NCBI GenBank assembly: GCA_964385695.1
Contig: CAYLQA010000020.1
Span: 1 to 56,314 of the forward strand
Length of the DNA: 56,314 nucleotides
Reading direction: 5' to 3'
From: CAYLQA01 sp964385695
GTDB lineage: Bacteria > Desulfobacterota > Desulfobulbia > Desulfobulbales > Desulfurivibrionaceae
The notes below the pieces were generated by a model, which was given only the letters and a program-made list of their open reading frames with translations, made no database searches and was not told the origin of the DNA. Every line of letters begins with the position of its first letter. Within the stretch, counting starts at the first letter, position 1. This document shows positions 17,891 through 26,633 of the stretch, piece after piece. Both the position numbers and the translations under genes were made by a program.

Positions 17891-20800
17891 GTGAGCAAGC
17901 CGTTATCGTTTAGTGTTCGCATACGACGCCTATTAGGACTTGTTGGCCTGATAGGCTTTTGTGTTGTATTTACCGCCGCTGCAATTTATGAGACCTCGCA
18001 ATTAAAAAAGGAGATTTCTGCGGTGATGCAGGGGGCATCCGAATCCTGCGCCGCCCTTATCCGCGATTATCTTCTCCAGCACGAACGCTATATCCAGCAG
18101 GTTATTGCCAAGATACCCGAGGGCGGTGATCAGGCCGTGGCCGACCATTTTGCCGAAGAGCTGCCCCTGCTCGGGCCCCAGGATCATTATTTTGTCTTGA
18201 GTAAATCAGGGCGGGTGATACAGGCCAGTCGCGGCGATGAGAATTTTATTGGCCTTGATTTTTCACATCTTGAACATTTCCCTCTCCAAGGAAGCTTTTC
18301 CAGGGTCCACCAGTCATTGGTGAATCTTGATCCGGTGGTGGCGATTCGCTATCAGTTGCATCACGGGCGTACGCTGTTTATAGAAAAGGACCTGCAGTCC
18401 ATTGCCCCCATGGTGGCCCACCTGACTATCAGCGGCCCTTTGAAGCGGGCTTTTTCATTTATCCTTTCGGAGAACGGCACTGTGGTCTACCACCCAAATC
18501 CGACCATGGTCCAGAGCCGATACCCTCTGGGGTTCGAACTCAAGGAGTGGACAGAGGCGGATCAACACAGTTTGCAGACATATGAATATCGCGGTGAACG
18601 TTTTATAAGTTTCAAACAGGCCCTGAGTCCTCCAGAGGGCTGGACCTTTTATGCTGCCATTCCCTTTAGCGAAATGGTGAGCCAGGTTATGAATCGTTTG
18701 CTCATCCTGGCTGCTGCCATTGCTGTTTTTTTTGTTATTCTTATCGGAGTTTTAGACTTACTCATCAGTCGCCGCCTTTCAAGCCCCATTGCAAAAATCG
18801 CCACCTATCTGGTCAATCTCAACCCTCTGGAAGAGGGCTCGACCCAGATGTTGCCCGCCAGTGCTCTGGAAACATCGGAGATCGCGGAAATTGTCAAGGC
18901 CTCCAGCCGGATGGCAGCCAATATCAAGGCCTCCAATGAAAAGTTAATGGAGCGCGAAGATCTCTTTCGCACCGTCACCGAGTTTGCCTCGGATTGGACA
19001 TTTTGGCTGAGCCCGGATCAGGTTGTGGTATATGTCTCTCCCTCATGCGAGGCCTTCACCGGGTATTCGCCGGAAGATTTTTATTCGAGGCCGGAGCTGA
19101 TGAAGGAGGTTGTTCACCCAGAGGACAAGGATTTTTGCTACAGCCACATCAACCATGCAGCCAATAACGAGCCCCATGTGCCCATGGAGTATAGGATTAT
19201 CACGAAAAATGGCGATGTTCGTTGGATGAGCCATGTCTGTCGCGGAATTTTTGATGAAGATGGTCGTTTTCTCGGCGTGCGTGGCAGTAATGCCGACATC
19301 ACCGAGAAAAAAAGAACCGAAGAGATACTGCGTGAGAGTGAAGAGCGCTTTCGCACTTTGATGGAACAGGGGGCGGACGGATTTTTTGTCCATCATCATG
19401 ATGGAACGATAATCGAAGTCAATGAGCATGCCTGTCGGGCGTTGGGTTACTTAAAAGAAGAACTGCTCTCCATGTCCATCGCGGATATCGACCCGATTTA
19501 TTCTAAAGAGGATGTGGAAAAGGCCTGCGCGACAATAGACTCGGGGAAGGCGATATCTCTGGAGTCTGTTCATCGGCGCAAGGATGGCAGTGATTTTCCT
19601 GTGGAGGTCCGGGCCAGCATTGTCCGTTGGGGGGAGAAAGATGAGGTTTTTTCCCTGGTGCGGAATATCACAGACCGTAAGCAGACTGAAGAGCAGCTTG
19701 CCGCGGAAAAGGAGCTTTTATCCATAACCCTGCGCAGCATTGGCGACGGTGTCATCACCACCGATCGTGAGGGTAAGGTTGTTATGCTGAGCCGCGTGGC
19801 TGAAGAGCTTACCGGTTGGACAGAGCAGGGTGCCGTGGGCAAGGCTTTTGACGATGTTTTTCATATCATAAACGCCGAGAACGGCGAACGGCTTATGAGT
19901 CCGGTGCAGCAGGTCGTTGATTCCGGGCAGATAATCGGCCTTGCCTCGGAGACCATTCTTGTTCATCGCGATGGCTCCCAGCGCATCATTGCTGATAGCG
20001 GTGCGCCTATTCGAGACAAGAAAAGCCGGATCATCGGTGTAGTTCTTGTTTTTCGAGATGTTACCGAGGAGCAGCGTTTGGAGCTTGAGGCGCAAAAGGC
20101 GCAAAAACTTGAATCCCTCGGGGTGCTGGCCGGCGGCATTGCCCATGATTTTAATAATCTTCTTACCGCCATCCTGGGCAATATCACCTTTGCCCAACTG
20201 CAACTGCCGGACAATGCTGAAATCCATGATAAGCTTTGTGCCGCGGAAAAGGCGTCTGTGAAGGCGCAGGGCCTGACCCAGCAGTTACTGACCTTTGCCA
20301 AAGGCGGGGCGCCTATAAAAGAGGTGACCTCCCTTGGGGGTATTATTCGTGATTCAATTGATTTTTCACTGCGCGGCTCCAATGTGAAATGTGATCTTTC
20401 TTTGGCTGATGATCTCAAGCCTGTGGAGGTGGATCCCGGGCAGATGAGCCAGGTTTTGCATAATCTGATTATCAATGCGGATCAGGCAATGAGCGAGGGA
20501 GGCACGATACGGGTGAAGGCCGCTAACGTGATCCTTGATCCTTCAAACGACATGGGCCTGCCCACCGGATCGTATGTGGAGCTTGTAATCTCCGACGAAG
20601 GTAAGGGGATTAAACCCGATGACCTGACCAGGATTTTTGATCCCTATTTTACTACCAAAGAGCAGGGCAGCGGGCTGGGTCTTGCCAGCAGTTATTCCAT
20701 AGTCAAACGACACGGTGGTGTCATTGTCGTGGATTCAATGCCAAGCGAAGGCACTACCTTTACCATGTACCTGCCTGCTTCAATGCGGGAAGACACAAGT

Positions 20801-21223
20801 GACGAAGTCGTTGAGGAGCCCCCGGTACTCGTTAAAGGCAAGGGCCGGGTGCTGGTTATGGATGATGAAGTTATGGTGCGTGAACTTACCGAGGTAGTGC
20901 TTACCACCCTTGGCTATGAGTCCGGATTGGCCGTGGATGGCGAAGAGGCCTTGAAGATGTATAATGAAGCAGATGCCGATGGAAAACCGTATGATGTGGT
21001 CATCATGGATCTTACAATCCCTGGTGGCATGGGGGGCCAAGAGGCGGTTTCCAAGTTGCTGGAAATTAATCCACAGGCTAAGATTATCGTTTCAAGCGGT
21101 TACGCTCAAGATCCCATAATGGCAGACCATGAAAAATATGGGTTTCAGGGAGTCTTGGCAAAGCCTTATTCTGTGCAAAAGCTTGGAGTTGCCTTGCATG
21201 AGATACTTGCAAGTGAGAAATAA
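17891..21223 (+). CDS. Cache/triple-PAS hybrid histidine kinase with receiver domain
   Basis: A 1110-residue membrane kinase: helix 1 (about 13-33), periplasmic Cache-like sensor (about 40-265), helix 2 (about 270-292), HAMP-like linker, PAS domains at about 355-475, 485-600 and 610-730, HisKA with phospho-acceptor His752 (AGGIAHDFNNLLT), HATPase with DEGKG (902-906), and C-terminal receiver with Asp1040 (VVIMDLTIPGGMGG). The start is GTG at 17891. No DNA-binding output is attached, so phosphate must pass to another protein. It lies between a periplasmic binding protein and malic enzyme, which suggests it senses a carbon source whose use needs malic enzyme. The C-terminal half is clearly paralogous to the kinase at 53140-55812. 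Confidence 0.88.
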   Translation: MSKPLSFSVRIRRLLGLVGLIGFCVVFTAAAIYETSQLKKEISAVMQGASESCAALIRDYLLQHERYIQQVIAKIPEGGDQAVADHFAEELPLLGPQDHYFVLSKSGRVIQASRGDENFIGLDFSHLEHFPLQGSFSRVHQSLVNLDPVVAIRYQLHHGRTLFIEKDLQSIAPMVAHLTISGPLKRAFSFILSENGTVVYHPNPTMVQSRYPLGFELKEWTEADQHSLQTYEYRGERFISFKQALSPPEGWTFYAAIPFSEMVSQVMNRLLILAAAIAVFFVILIGVLDLLISRRLSSPIAKIATYLVNLNPLEEGSTQMLPASALETSEIAEIVKASSRMAANIKASNEKLMEREDLFRTVTEFASDWTFWLSPDQVVVYVSPSCEAFTGYSPEDFYSRPELMKEVVHPEDKDFCYSHINHAANNEPHVPMEYRIITKNGDVRWMSHVCRGIFDEDGRFLGVRGSNADITEKKRTEEILRESEERFRTLMEQGADGFFVHHHDGTIIEVNEHACRALGYLKEELLSMSIADIDPIYSKEDVEKACATIDSGKAISLESVHRRKDGSDFPVEVRASIVRWGEKDEVFSLVRNITDRKQTEEQLAAEKELLSITLRSIGDGVITTDREGKVVMLSRVAEELTGWTEQGAVGKAFDDVFHIINAENGERLMSPVQQVVDSGQIIGLASETILVHRDGSQRIIADSGAPIRDKKSRIIGVVLVFRDVTEEQRLELEAQKAQKLESLGVLAGGIAHDFNNLLTAILGNITFAQLQLPDNAEIHDKLCAAEKASVKAQGLTQQLLTFAKGGAPIKEVTSLGGIIRDSIDFSLRGSNVKCDLSLADDLKPVEVDPGQMSQVLHNLIINADQAMSEGGTIRVKAANVILDPSNDMGLPTGSYVELVISDEGKGIKPDDLTRIFDPYFTTKEQGSGLGLASSYSIVKRHGGVIVVDSMPSEGTTFTMYLPASMREDTSDEVVEEPPVLVKGKGRVLVMDDEVMVRELTEVVLTTLGYESGLAVDGEEALKMYNEADADGKPYDVVIMDLTIPGGMGGQEAVSKLLEINPQAKIIVSSGYAQDPIMADHEKYGFQGVLAKPYSVQKLGVALHEILASEK

Positions 21224-21264
21224 AGCTGTCCCATTTTTATCCCCCCATTCTTTAAGGTGCCATC

Positions 21265-23001
21265 ATGCCGCAAAACAGCTACCGCTTCACCTATGACAAC
21301 TATGGTAATACTCGGGAAATTTTAGTCTACACCCGCTGGCTGGGAGTGTATGACAATAATTACACCAATAAGGGGACCTCTTTTACCCAGGCTGAGCGCG
21401 AGAGTCTGAACCTGGAAGGGACCTTGCCGCCCTCGGAGCGTACCCTTGAAGAGCAGGTGGAAAATTCCCACAAGGCTTTGGCAAAAAAGGAGAGCGCTGT
21501 AGAGAAATTCATCTATATTCGTTCACTGTTCGACCGCAACGTCACCCTGGCCCATGCCCTGGTTGCCAGTGACATCAAGAAGTATATGGGGATTATTTAT
21601 ACGCCCACGGTTGGCGAGGCCTGCAGGCACTACTCTTCCATGTTCCGTAAGGCCAATGGTATTCACTTTTTTCCCGGCAATATCGACAGGGCCGAGGATA
21701 TCCTGCGCCGCTTTGCCCACCGGCAAGTCAGGGTTGCGGTGGTTACCGACAATCAGGGTATTTTGGGCATTGGAGATCAGGGGGCCGGAGGTATTGCCAT
21801 CTGTCTTGGTAAATTGATGCTCTATACCCAAGGCGCAGGAATTGCTCCCTGGCATTGCCTGCCTATCTCCCTTGATGTGGGGACCGATAATTCCGAGCAC
21901 CTGAATGACCCGAATTATCTGGGCTGGCGGCATGAACGGCTCAAGGGAGATGACTACATCAACTTTGTCCAGCGTTTTGCCAGGGCCTTTAAAAATGTTT
22001 TTCCCAATGCGGTTTGCCAGTGGGAGGATTTTTCAAAACAGAATGCCTTTGCCATCCGCGATGCGTATCTGCATGAGTTGATCTCCTTTAACGATGATAT
22101 CCAGGGTACCGGCGCCGTCACCCTGGCCGCTATCCTGGCCGCCATGAAGGTGAAAAAGGAAAAACTGCAAAAGCAGGTTTTTTTGATCCATGGAGCAGGT
22201 GCCGGCGGGGTGGGTATTGCCGAGCAGATTGAGACTGCGCTTATCGAAGAGGGTGTCTCCCCGGTTGAGGCGCGTTCCCGCATCTATACCGTGGACAGTC
22301 GCGGCATGGTCACTACGGATCGCGAGCTTGAGCCCTATAAGGAAAAATTCGCCAAGGATCCCGCCACCCTAGATTGGTATAAGGAAAAAGCCGACGGCTC
22401 CCTGCTGAACGTGATCCAAAAGGCGCGGGTTACGGTATTGATCGGCACCTCGGGCCAGCCCGGATGCTTCAGCCGCTATATTGTCCAGTCGGTACAGGCC
22501 AATACCAGGCGTCCGGTTATCTTGCCGCTCAGCAACCCGACCAATAAAACCGAGGCTCTGCCGGAAGATATTTATGCCTGGACCTCAGGCAGTGCCCTGG
22601 TTGCCACGGGTAGCCCCTTTGAACCGGTGAATTGGGGCGGGGCGGATATACGCATCGGCCAGTGTAACAATGTCTTTATCTTCCCGGGAGTGGGATTGGG
22701 CGTGCTTGCCTCAGGCGCCAAGGAAGTATTGCCGCAGTTCTTCACCGCCGCAGCCTATGCCGTGGCCGAGCATGTAGCAAGCAAGGATCTCAAGAAAGGG
22801 GTGCTCTTTCCAACGGTGGATGATCTGGAAGAGGTGACCAGGAGCGTGGCCTTGGCTGTTGGTGCTTCAGCCATACGTGAGGGCGTGGCGCGGCCCTGTA
22901 TCTACAGCACCTACCAGCATAATTTCAAGATGGATCGTTTGGAGAAGCTCATCGATAAGATGCGCTGGCACCCGAAGTATCTGCCGCTGGTTCCCATGTA
23001 A
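21265..23001 (+). CDS. maeA: NAD-dependent malic enzyme (decarboxylating)
   Basis: A 578-residue enzyme of the large malic-enzyme class. It oxidises and decarboxylates L-malate to pyruvate and CO2 with NAD. Visible hallmarks are YTPTVGEAC (catalytic Tyr region), the metal-binding FNDDIQGTGAV, and the dinucleotide motif HGAGAGGVG. AAGGTG 6 nt before the ATG supports the start. It follows the hybrid kinase by 41 nt, so it is probably in the same operon, and ends in two strong terminators. With the nearby sdhCAB it links C4-acids to pyruvate. Confidence 0.92.
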   Translation: MPQNSYRFTYDNYGNTREILVYTRWLGVYDNNYTNKGTSFTQAERESLNLEGTLPPSERTLEEQVENSHKALAKKESAVEKFIYIRSLFDRNVTLAHALVASDIKKYMGIIYTPTVGEACRHYSSMFRKANGIHFFPGNIDRAEDILRRFAHRQVRVAVVTDNQGILGIGDQGAGGIAICLGKLMLYTQGAGIAPWHCLPISLDVGTDNSEHLNDPNYLGWRHERLKGDDYINFVQRFARAFKNVFPNAVCQWEDFSKQNAFAIRDAYLHELISFNDDIQGTGAVTLAAILAAMKVKKEKLQKQVFLIHGAGAGGVGIAEQIETALIEEGVSPVEARSRIYTVDSRGMVTTDRELEPYKEKFAKDPATLDWYKEKADGSLLNVIQKARVTVLIGTSGQPGCFSRYIVQSVQANTRRPVILPLSNPTNKTEALPEDIYAWTSGSALVATGSPFEPVNWGGADIRIGQCNNVFIFPGVGLGVLASGAKEVLPQFFTAAAYAVAEHVASKDLKKGVLFPTVDDLEEVTRSVALAVGASAIREGVARPCIYSTYQHNFKMDRLEKLIDKMRWHPKYLPLVPM

Positions 23002-23011
23002 AGCTGAGGCT

Positions 23012-23040
23012 CCTGGGCCGCTCTTCGGCCCAGGAATTTT
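23012..23040 (+). terminator. intrinsic terminator after malic enzyme
   Basis: Nine-base stem CCTGGGCCG/CGGCCCAGG with loop CTCTT, followed by AATTTT. Confidence 0.75.
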
Positions 23041-23056
23041 GGAAGCATTCTATGGT

Positions 23057-23091
23057 CCCCCTGCATCTTTGGAGCAGGGGGATTTATTTTT
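23057..23091 (+). terminator. second tandem intrinsic terminator
   Basis: Eight-base stem CCCCCTGC/GCAGGGGG with a 9-nt loop, followed by ATTTATTTTT. It overlaps the stop end of the convergent universal stress gene and shields it from read-through. Confidence 0.75.
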
Positions 23092-23614
23092 GCGGCAGTT
23101 GCACCACCAGCACGGGCAGATCGGTGTGGTTGTTGATATAGCGGAGCAGGCTTCTGTGTGTGGCACCATGCACAAGGCCATGGGCGTGACGCCCGATCAC
23201 CAGGAGATCGTATTCGCCCTCCTTGGAATAGGCGAGGATTTCATCAGCCGGATTACCTATTTTGACCACAATGTCATATTTAACAAAGGCGTTTTCCGGT
23301 GAGCCTTCTTCTACTTCCCGGCAATACTGCCCAACACATTCACCGATGATTGCAGCGTTGTCCCGACGGCGGTTGAGAAGGATATCTTTTGCCTCCTCAA
23401 GATCGCGGGTCTTGATCTCTTCCCAGAGTTCTTCTTCAAGGTAACCTGCCAATCTTTTATCCAGTTCAGGTCTTTCATCCACCACGTGCAATACAGTGAG
23501 CTTGGCCTGGTATAAGTTGGCCAGGCTGGCAGCATAGGCAAAGGCGTTTCTGCCGGTGTCCGAGAGATCTGTCGGGTAAAGAATTTTTTTAATGGTAATT
23601 TTAGGAACATCCAT
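23084..23614 (-). CDS. single-domain universal stress protein linked to TRAP transporter
   Basis: A 176-residue Usp protein (MDVPKITIKKILYPTDLSDT...) with the C-terminal nucleotide-loop region GRHAHGLVHGATHRSLLRY. I prefer ATG 23614, with GAGG 9 nt upstream, over an in-frame GTG at 23623. It begins 27 nt after the TRAP permease stop on the same strand. In Halomonas the Usp protein TeaD binds ATP and limits the ectoine TRAP transporter TeaABC; the same gene order here suggests a similar regulatory link, which is an inference. Confidence 0.87.
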   Translation of the reverse strand: MDVPKITIKKILYPTDLSDTGRNAFAYAASLANLYQAKLTVLHVVDERPELDKRLAGYLEEELWEEIKTRDLEEAKDILLNRRRDNAAIIGECVGQYCREVEEGSPENAFVKYDIVVKIGNPADEILAYSKEGEYDLLVIGRHAHGLVHGATHRSLLRYINNHTDLPVLVVQLPQK

Positions 23615-23641
23615 GGAGCACACCTCTATGAAATGGAGTCT

Positions 23642-25369
23642 CTAGTTTGATTTTTGAAAAATCCTTTTAATCGGACTGACCCAAATTCCACTGAGAAACC
23701 AGGAGTAAAAATAGGTGCCGATGATGATCAAGACAAAGGCCTTGGCAATATCCATAGCAGAGCCGTTCAGGGAAAAGCCGGGCACATAACCGAAGAGGAA
23801 GGGACCAAGGTAGAGGAATTTGGCAAACTTAAAGGCTGAAAAGGCAGTACGCCACATATTAGCTTTGGCAATGGTAGCTCCGGCAAAGGCCGCAATACAG
23901 ACCGGCGGAGTGATGTTGGAGTCCTGGCTCAACCAGTAAACAATCATATGGGCGGCAAGAGGGTTGACCCCAAGATGGGTCAAGGCTGGAACTGCTACCA
24001 CCGCAGTGATCAAATACGCTGCCGTTACCGGTACTCCCATACCCAATACCAGCGAGGCCAGGGCTATAAGCAGTATGGTGAGCGGTAGGGAACCCTGTGC
24101 CAGCTCGATGACTATATCTGCAAAGGTAAGGACCAGGCCGCTATAGGTCAGGACGCCGATGATAATACCGATGACCCCGACAGTGGCCCCGATCTTCAGG
24201 CTGTTTACAGCTCCGGCACGGGCCGCCTCTATAAATTCCCTAGGACCAATGCGGGTCTCTTTGCGGAACCAGCTGATGGCGATACAGGTAGCAATACCAA
24301 GGATGGCGGAATAACCAGGTGAATAGCCCATTAGCATCAAGGCGGTGATAGAGACAAGGGGCAGCGTATAGAACCACTCTTTTTTAACGATCTCCCAAGC
24401 GTTGAATTCTGAACGTTCACCTACGACATTATTTTTTTTCGCTTCATAATGCACCATGACAAAAACACTGAAGAAGTACATGATGGCGGGAAAAAGGGCG
24501 ACCAGCATGATCCTTGAATAGGGCAGCCCGGTCATTTCGGCCATGATAAAACCACCAGCCCCCATGATGGGAGGCATAAACATTCCGCCGATGGAGGCGG
24601 CCGGTTCGATGGCCCCGGCAATATGGGGTTTAAAGCCGGATTTTTTCATCATGGGTATGGTAAAGGCGCCAGTGGAAACGGTATTGGCAATGGCACTACC
24701 GGAGATGGAGCCAAAGAGGCCGCTGGCAATGACAGAAACCTTGGCGGGACCGCCAATCTTATGGCCCACTGCAGCCAGGGGGAAGTCGATAAAGAATTTC
24801 TGAGCACCGCATTTTTCCAAAAAAGCGCCAAAAATAACAAAAAGAATAATATAGGTAGCCAGAACATTGGCCATGATGCCGAAAACGCCATCACTCTTAT
24901 AAAAAATGCTGATGCAGAGATTGGGGAAGGTATCTCCTGCGTGGGAGATCAGCTCCGGGACATATGCGCCGTATACCCCATAGACAAGCATCAGAGCGCC
25001 GATAATCACAAAAACACTGCCCACCACCCGTCTTGCCAGTTCAATACCGATCAAAACCCCGGTAATGGCAATAAACATATCCACCTCGGTCTCAAGGCCC
25101 ATGCGGTAATTGATGGTCTCGAAGTTCTTGATCCAGTAACCGATAGAGCCGGTGGACAGGACCATGAGCAGGTAGTCTACAATGCGAAGAAATTTGTTTT
25201 CGGACTTATAGAGCAGAAAAACAAGAATGTAAGTGATAATGATGTAGATGCCGCGATGGTACTGGGTGGATGCTGGTTCGAATACAGCGGAAAATGAGTA
25301 AAAGAGAACCAGGCCTACGGCAAGGACATCAAAGAGAATTTTTTCAAATTTATTAAGCTTTCCGTACAA
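23642..25369 (-). CDS. TRAP transporter fused 4TM/12TM permease
   Basis: A 575-residue inner-membrane protein with about 16 hydrophobic segments. The first four correspond to the small DctQ-like part and the remainder to the DctM-like large part, fused as in TAXI-type TRAP systems. Conserved large-subunit loops include FGSISGSAIANT and GMFMPPIMGAGGF. It uses the Na+ or H+ gradient to import an acid delivered by the TAXI protein encoded upstream. The start is TTG at 25369 with GGTGA upstream. The substrate is not readable from the sequence; neighbouring sdh, AEC and malic enzyme genes favour a C4-dicarboxylate or similar acid. Confidence 0.88.
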   Translation of the reverse strand: MYGKLNKFEKILFDVLAVGLVLFYSFSAVFEPASTQYHRGIYIIITYILVFLLYKSENKFLRIVDYLLMVLSTGSIGYWIKNFETINYRMGLETEVDMFIAITGVLIGIELARRVVGSVFVIIGALMLVYGVYGAYVPELISHAGDTFPNLCISIFYKSDGVFGIMANVLATYIILFVIFGAFLEKCGAQKFFIDFPLAAVGHKIGGPAKVSVIASGLFGSISGSAIANTVSTGAFTIPMMKKSGFKPHIAGAIEPAASIGGMFMPPIMGAGGFIMAEMTGLPYSRIMLVALFPAIMYFFSVFVMVHYEAKKNNVVGERSEFNAWEIVKKEWFYTLPLVSITALMLMGYSPGYSAILGIATCIAISWFRKETRIGPREFIEAARAGAVNSLKIGATVGVIGIIIGVLTYSGLVLTFADIVIELAQGSLPLTILLIALASLVLGMGVPVTAAYLITAVVAVPALTHLGVNPLAAHMIVYWLSQDSNITPPVCIAAFAGATIAKANMWRTAFSAFKFAKFLYLGPFLFGYVPGFSLNGSAMDIAKAFVLIIIGTYFYSWFLSGIWVSPIKRIFQKSN

Positions 25370-25401
25370 ATTGAGTCACCACGGGAACGGGGAAAAAGGA
25401 A

Positions 25402-25425
25402 GGGCGGTATAGTGTAATACCGCCC
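25402..25425 (-). promoter_or_regulatory. intercistronic hairpin between TAXI protein and TRAP permease
   Basis: GGGCGGTAT (25402-25410) and ATACCGCCC (25417-25425) form a perfect 9-bp stem with a 6-nt loop, followed on the minus strand by TTCCTTTTTCC. It is probably a partial terminator or 3' stabiliser that gives more binding protein than permease. Confidence 0.65.
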
Positions 25426-25463
25426 CCCTTTGATGAGTTATGACTTACGAATACGAGAGTATT

Positions 25464-26459
25464 CTACAGCACACCTTTTTCCTTCCAGAACTTCATAGCG
25501 CCCGGATGCATGGGGGTAACGATACCCTTAGCTCCAGCTTTGATGCTCATCTCTTTGAAGGTCTTTTTCTGGCCGACCATGTGGGCAAGGCCCTCGTCGG
25601 TGTAGATGGTGGAGAGCAGCTTGTATACTACGTCATCCGGAACATCGGCATTGGCAACCCAGAGGGTGGAGTCCTGAAAGGAAGGAGTCTCCTTTTCAAC
25701 GCCGCGGTAGGTACCGGCGGGTACGGCAAGTTTGGCAAAGTAGGGGTACTTAGTGTAGAAGCCGCTTGCGTTGGCATCGGCATCAAGGTCGATCAGGTCG
25801 ATGTCGTTGGTCTGGGCTGCCATGATAACGGCGCCACTGGGGAAGGCGGTGAAAAGCCAGAAGGCATCGAGCTGGTTGTTACCGAAGGCCTGGGCGGCAT
25901 CGTTATAACCCATGGGGTTGCGTTTTACCTTATCCCAAACGCCCATGTGACTGAAGAAGAGTTCGCAGTTGGCAAAAGCGCCGGAACCGGCATTACCAAC
26001 ACCAACACGTTTACCGTCCAAGTCTTTTACGCTCTTGATGCCGGAACCCTTGCGGACAACCAACTGGGCAGGTGCACCGTAAAGATAGGAAACAGCCATG
26101 ACCTTGTCGTATTTGTTGGTATCATTTTTCAGCATACCGTTGCGGCCGAGATAAACGTGGCCGGAATAAACAACGCCGAAGTGGGATTTGCCGGCATTGA
26201 CCTTACGCAGATTCTCAACCGATCCCGCAGAGGATTGGGCCTTGACTGAAAAGTCTTTTATTTCTTTAACAGGCTTGTAAACCTGGATGGCATTAGCAAC
26301 AACCTGGAAGGTACCACCAGCAGGGCCACCGCCGAAAACGATATTTTTTGGTGCAGCTTTTTTTGTTTCCTCAGACGGCTTGTCGCCACATCCGGGCAGC
26401 AACATAAGGCCCAGACAGGCACAGGCAGTGGCAAAGGTGGTAATAAGGTTCTTTCTCAT
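25464..26459 (-). CDS. TAXI-family TRAP solute-binding lipoprotein
   Basis: A 331-residue periplasmic binding protein. The N-terminus MRKNLITTFATACACLG...LLPGC has a basic region, a hydrophobic core and a clear lipobox, so it is probably a lipoprotein. The mature part has the TAXI opening IVFGGGPAGGTFQVVANAI and the SAGSVENLRKVN loop. The start at 26459 is set by AGGAG 6 nt upstream; the frame is open 81 nt further but without a site. It hands substrate to the fused permease encoded next. TAXI proteins are known for glutamate and other acids; this ligand is unknown. Confidence 0.88.
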   Translation of the reverse strand: MRKNLITTFATACACLGLMLLPGCGDKPSEETKKAAPKNIVFGGGPAGGTFQVVANAIQVYKPVKEIKDFSVKAQSSAGSVENLRKVNAGKSHFGVVYSGHVYLGRNGMLKNDTNKYDKVMAVSYLYGAPAQLVVRKGSGIKSVKDLDGKRVGVGNAGSGAFANCELFFSHMGVWDKVKRNPMGYNDAAQAFGNNQLDAFWLFTAFPSGAVIMAAQTNDIDLIDLDADANASGFYTKYPYFAKLAVPAGTYRGVEKETPSFQDSTLWVANADVPDDVVYKLLSTIYTDEGLAHMVGQKKTFKEMSIKAGAKGIVTPMHPGAMKFWKEKGVL

Positions 26460-26568
26460 TGATCTCTCCTTGTTTTTTGGTGCAGCGCGCTTATTAGCTG
26501 TGATTTGTCTTTTGGTTTCCCAACAAGTTGATCCCCTCAAAGCAACTTTTTTATGTTACTTCATTTGT

Positions 26569-26585
26569 TTCGTTTTTCAAACGAA
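26569..26585. promoter_or_regulatory. perfect inverted repeat upstream of the TAXI gene
   Basis: TTCGTTT and AAACGAA flank TTC in the 174-nt gap between the AEC gene and the TAXI gene. It could be an operator or a leader hairpin. No good promoter match is obvious beside it. Confidence 0.4.
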
Positions 26586-26633
26586 GATCTGTATTTTCAC
26601 CTACCGTTTAAAGCGTGTCATAATGATGGTTTC

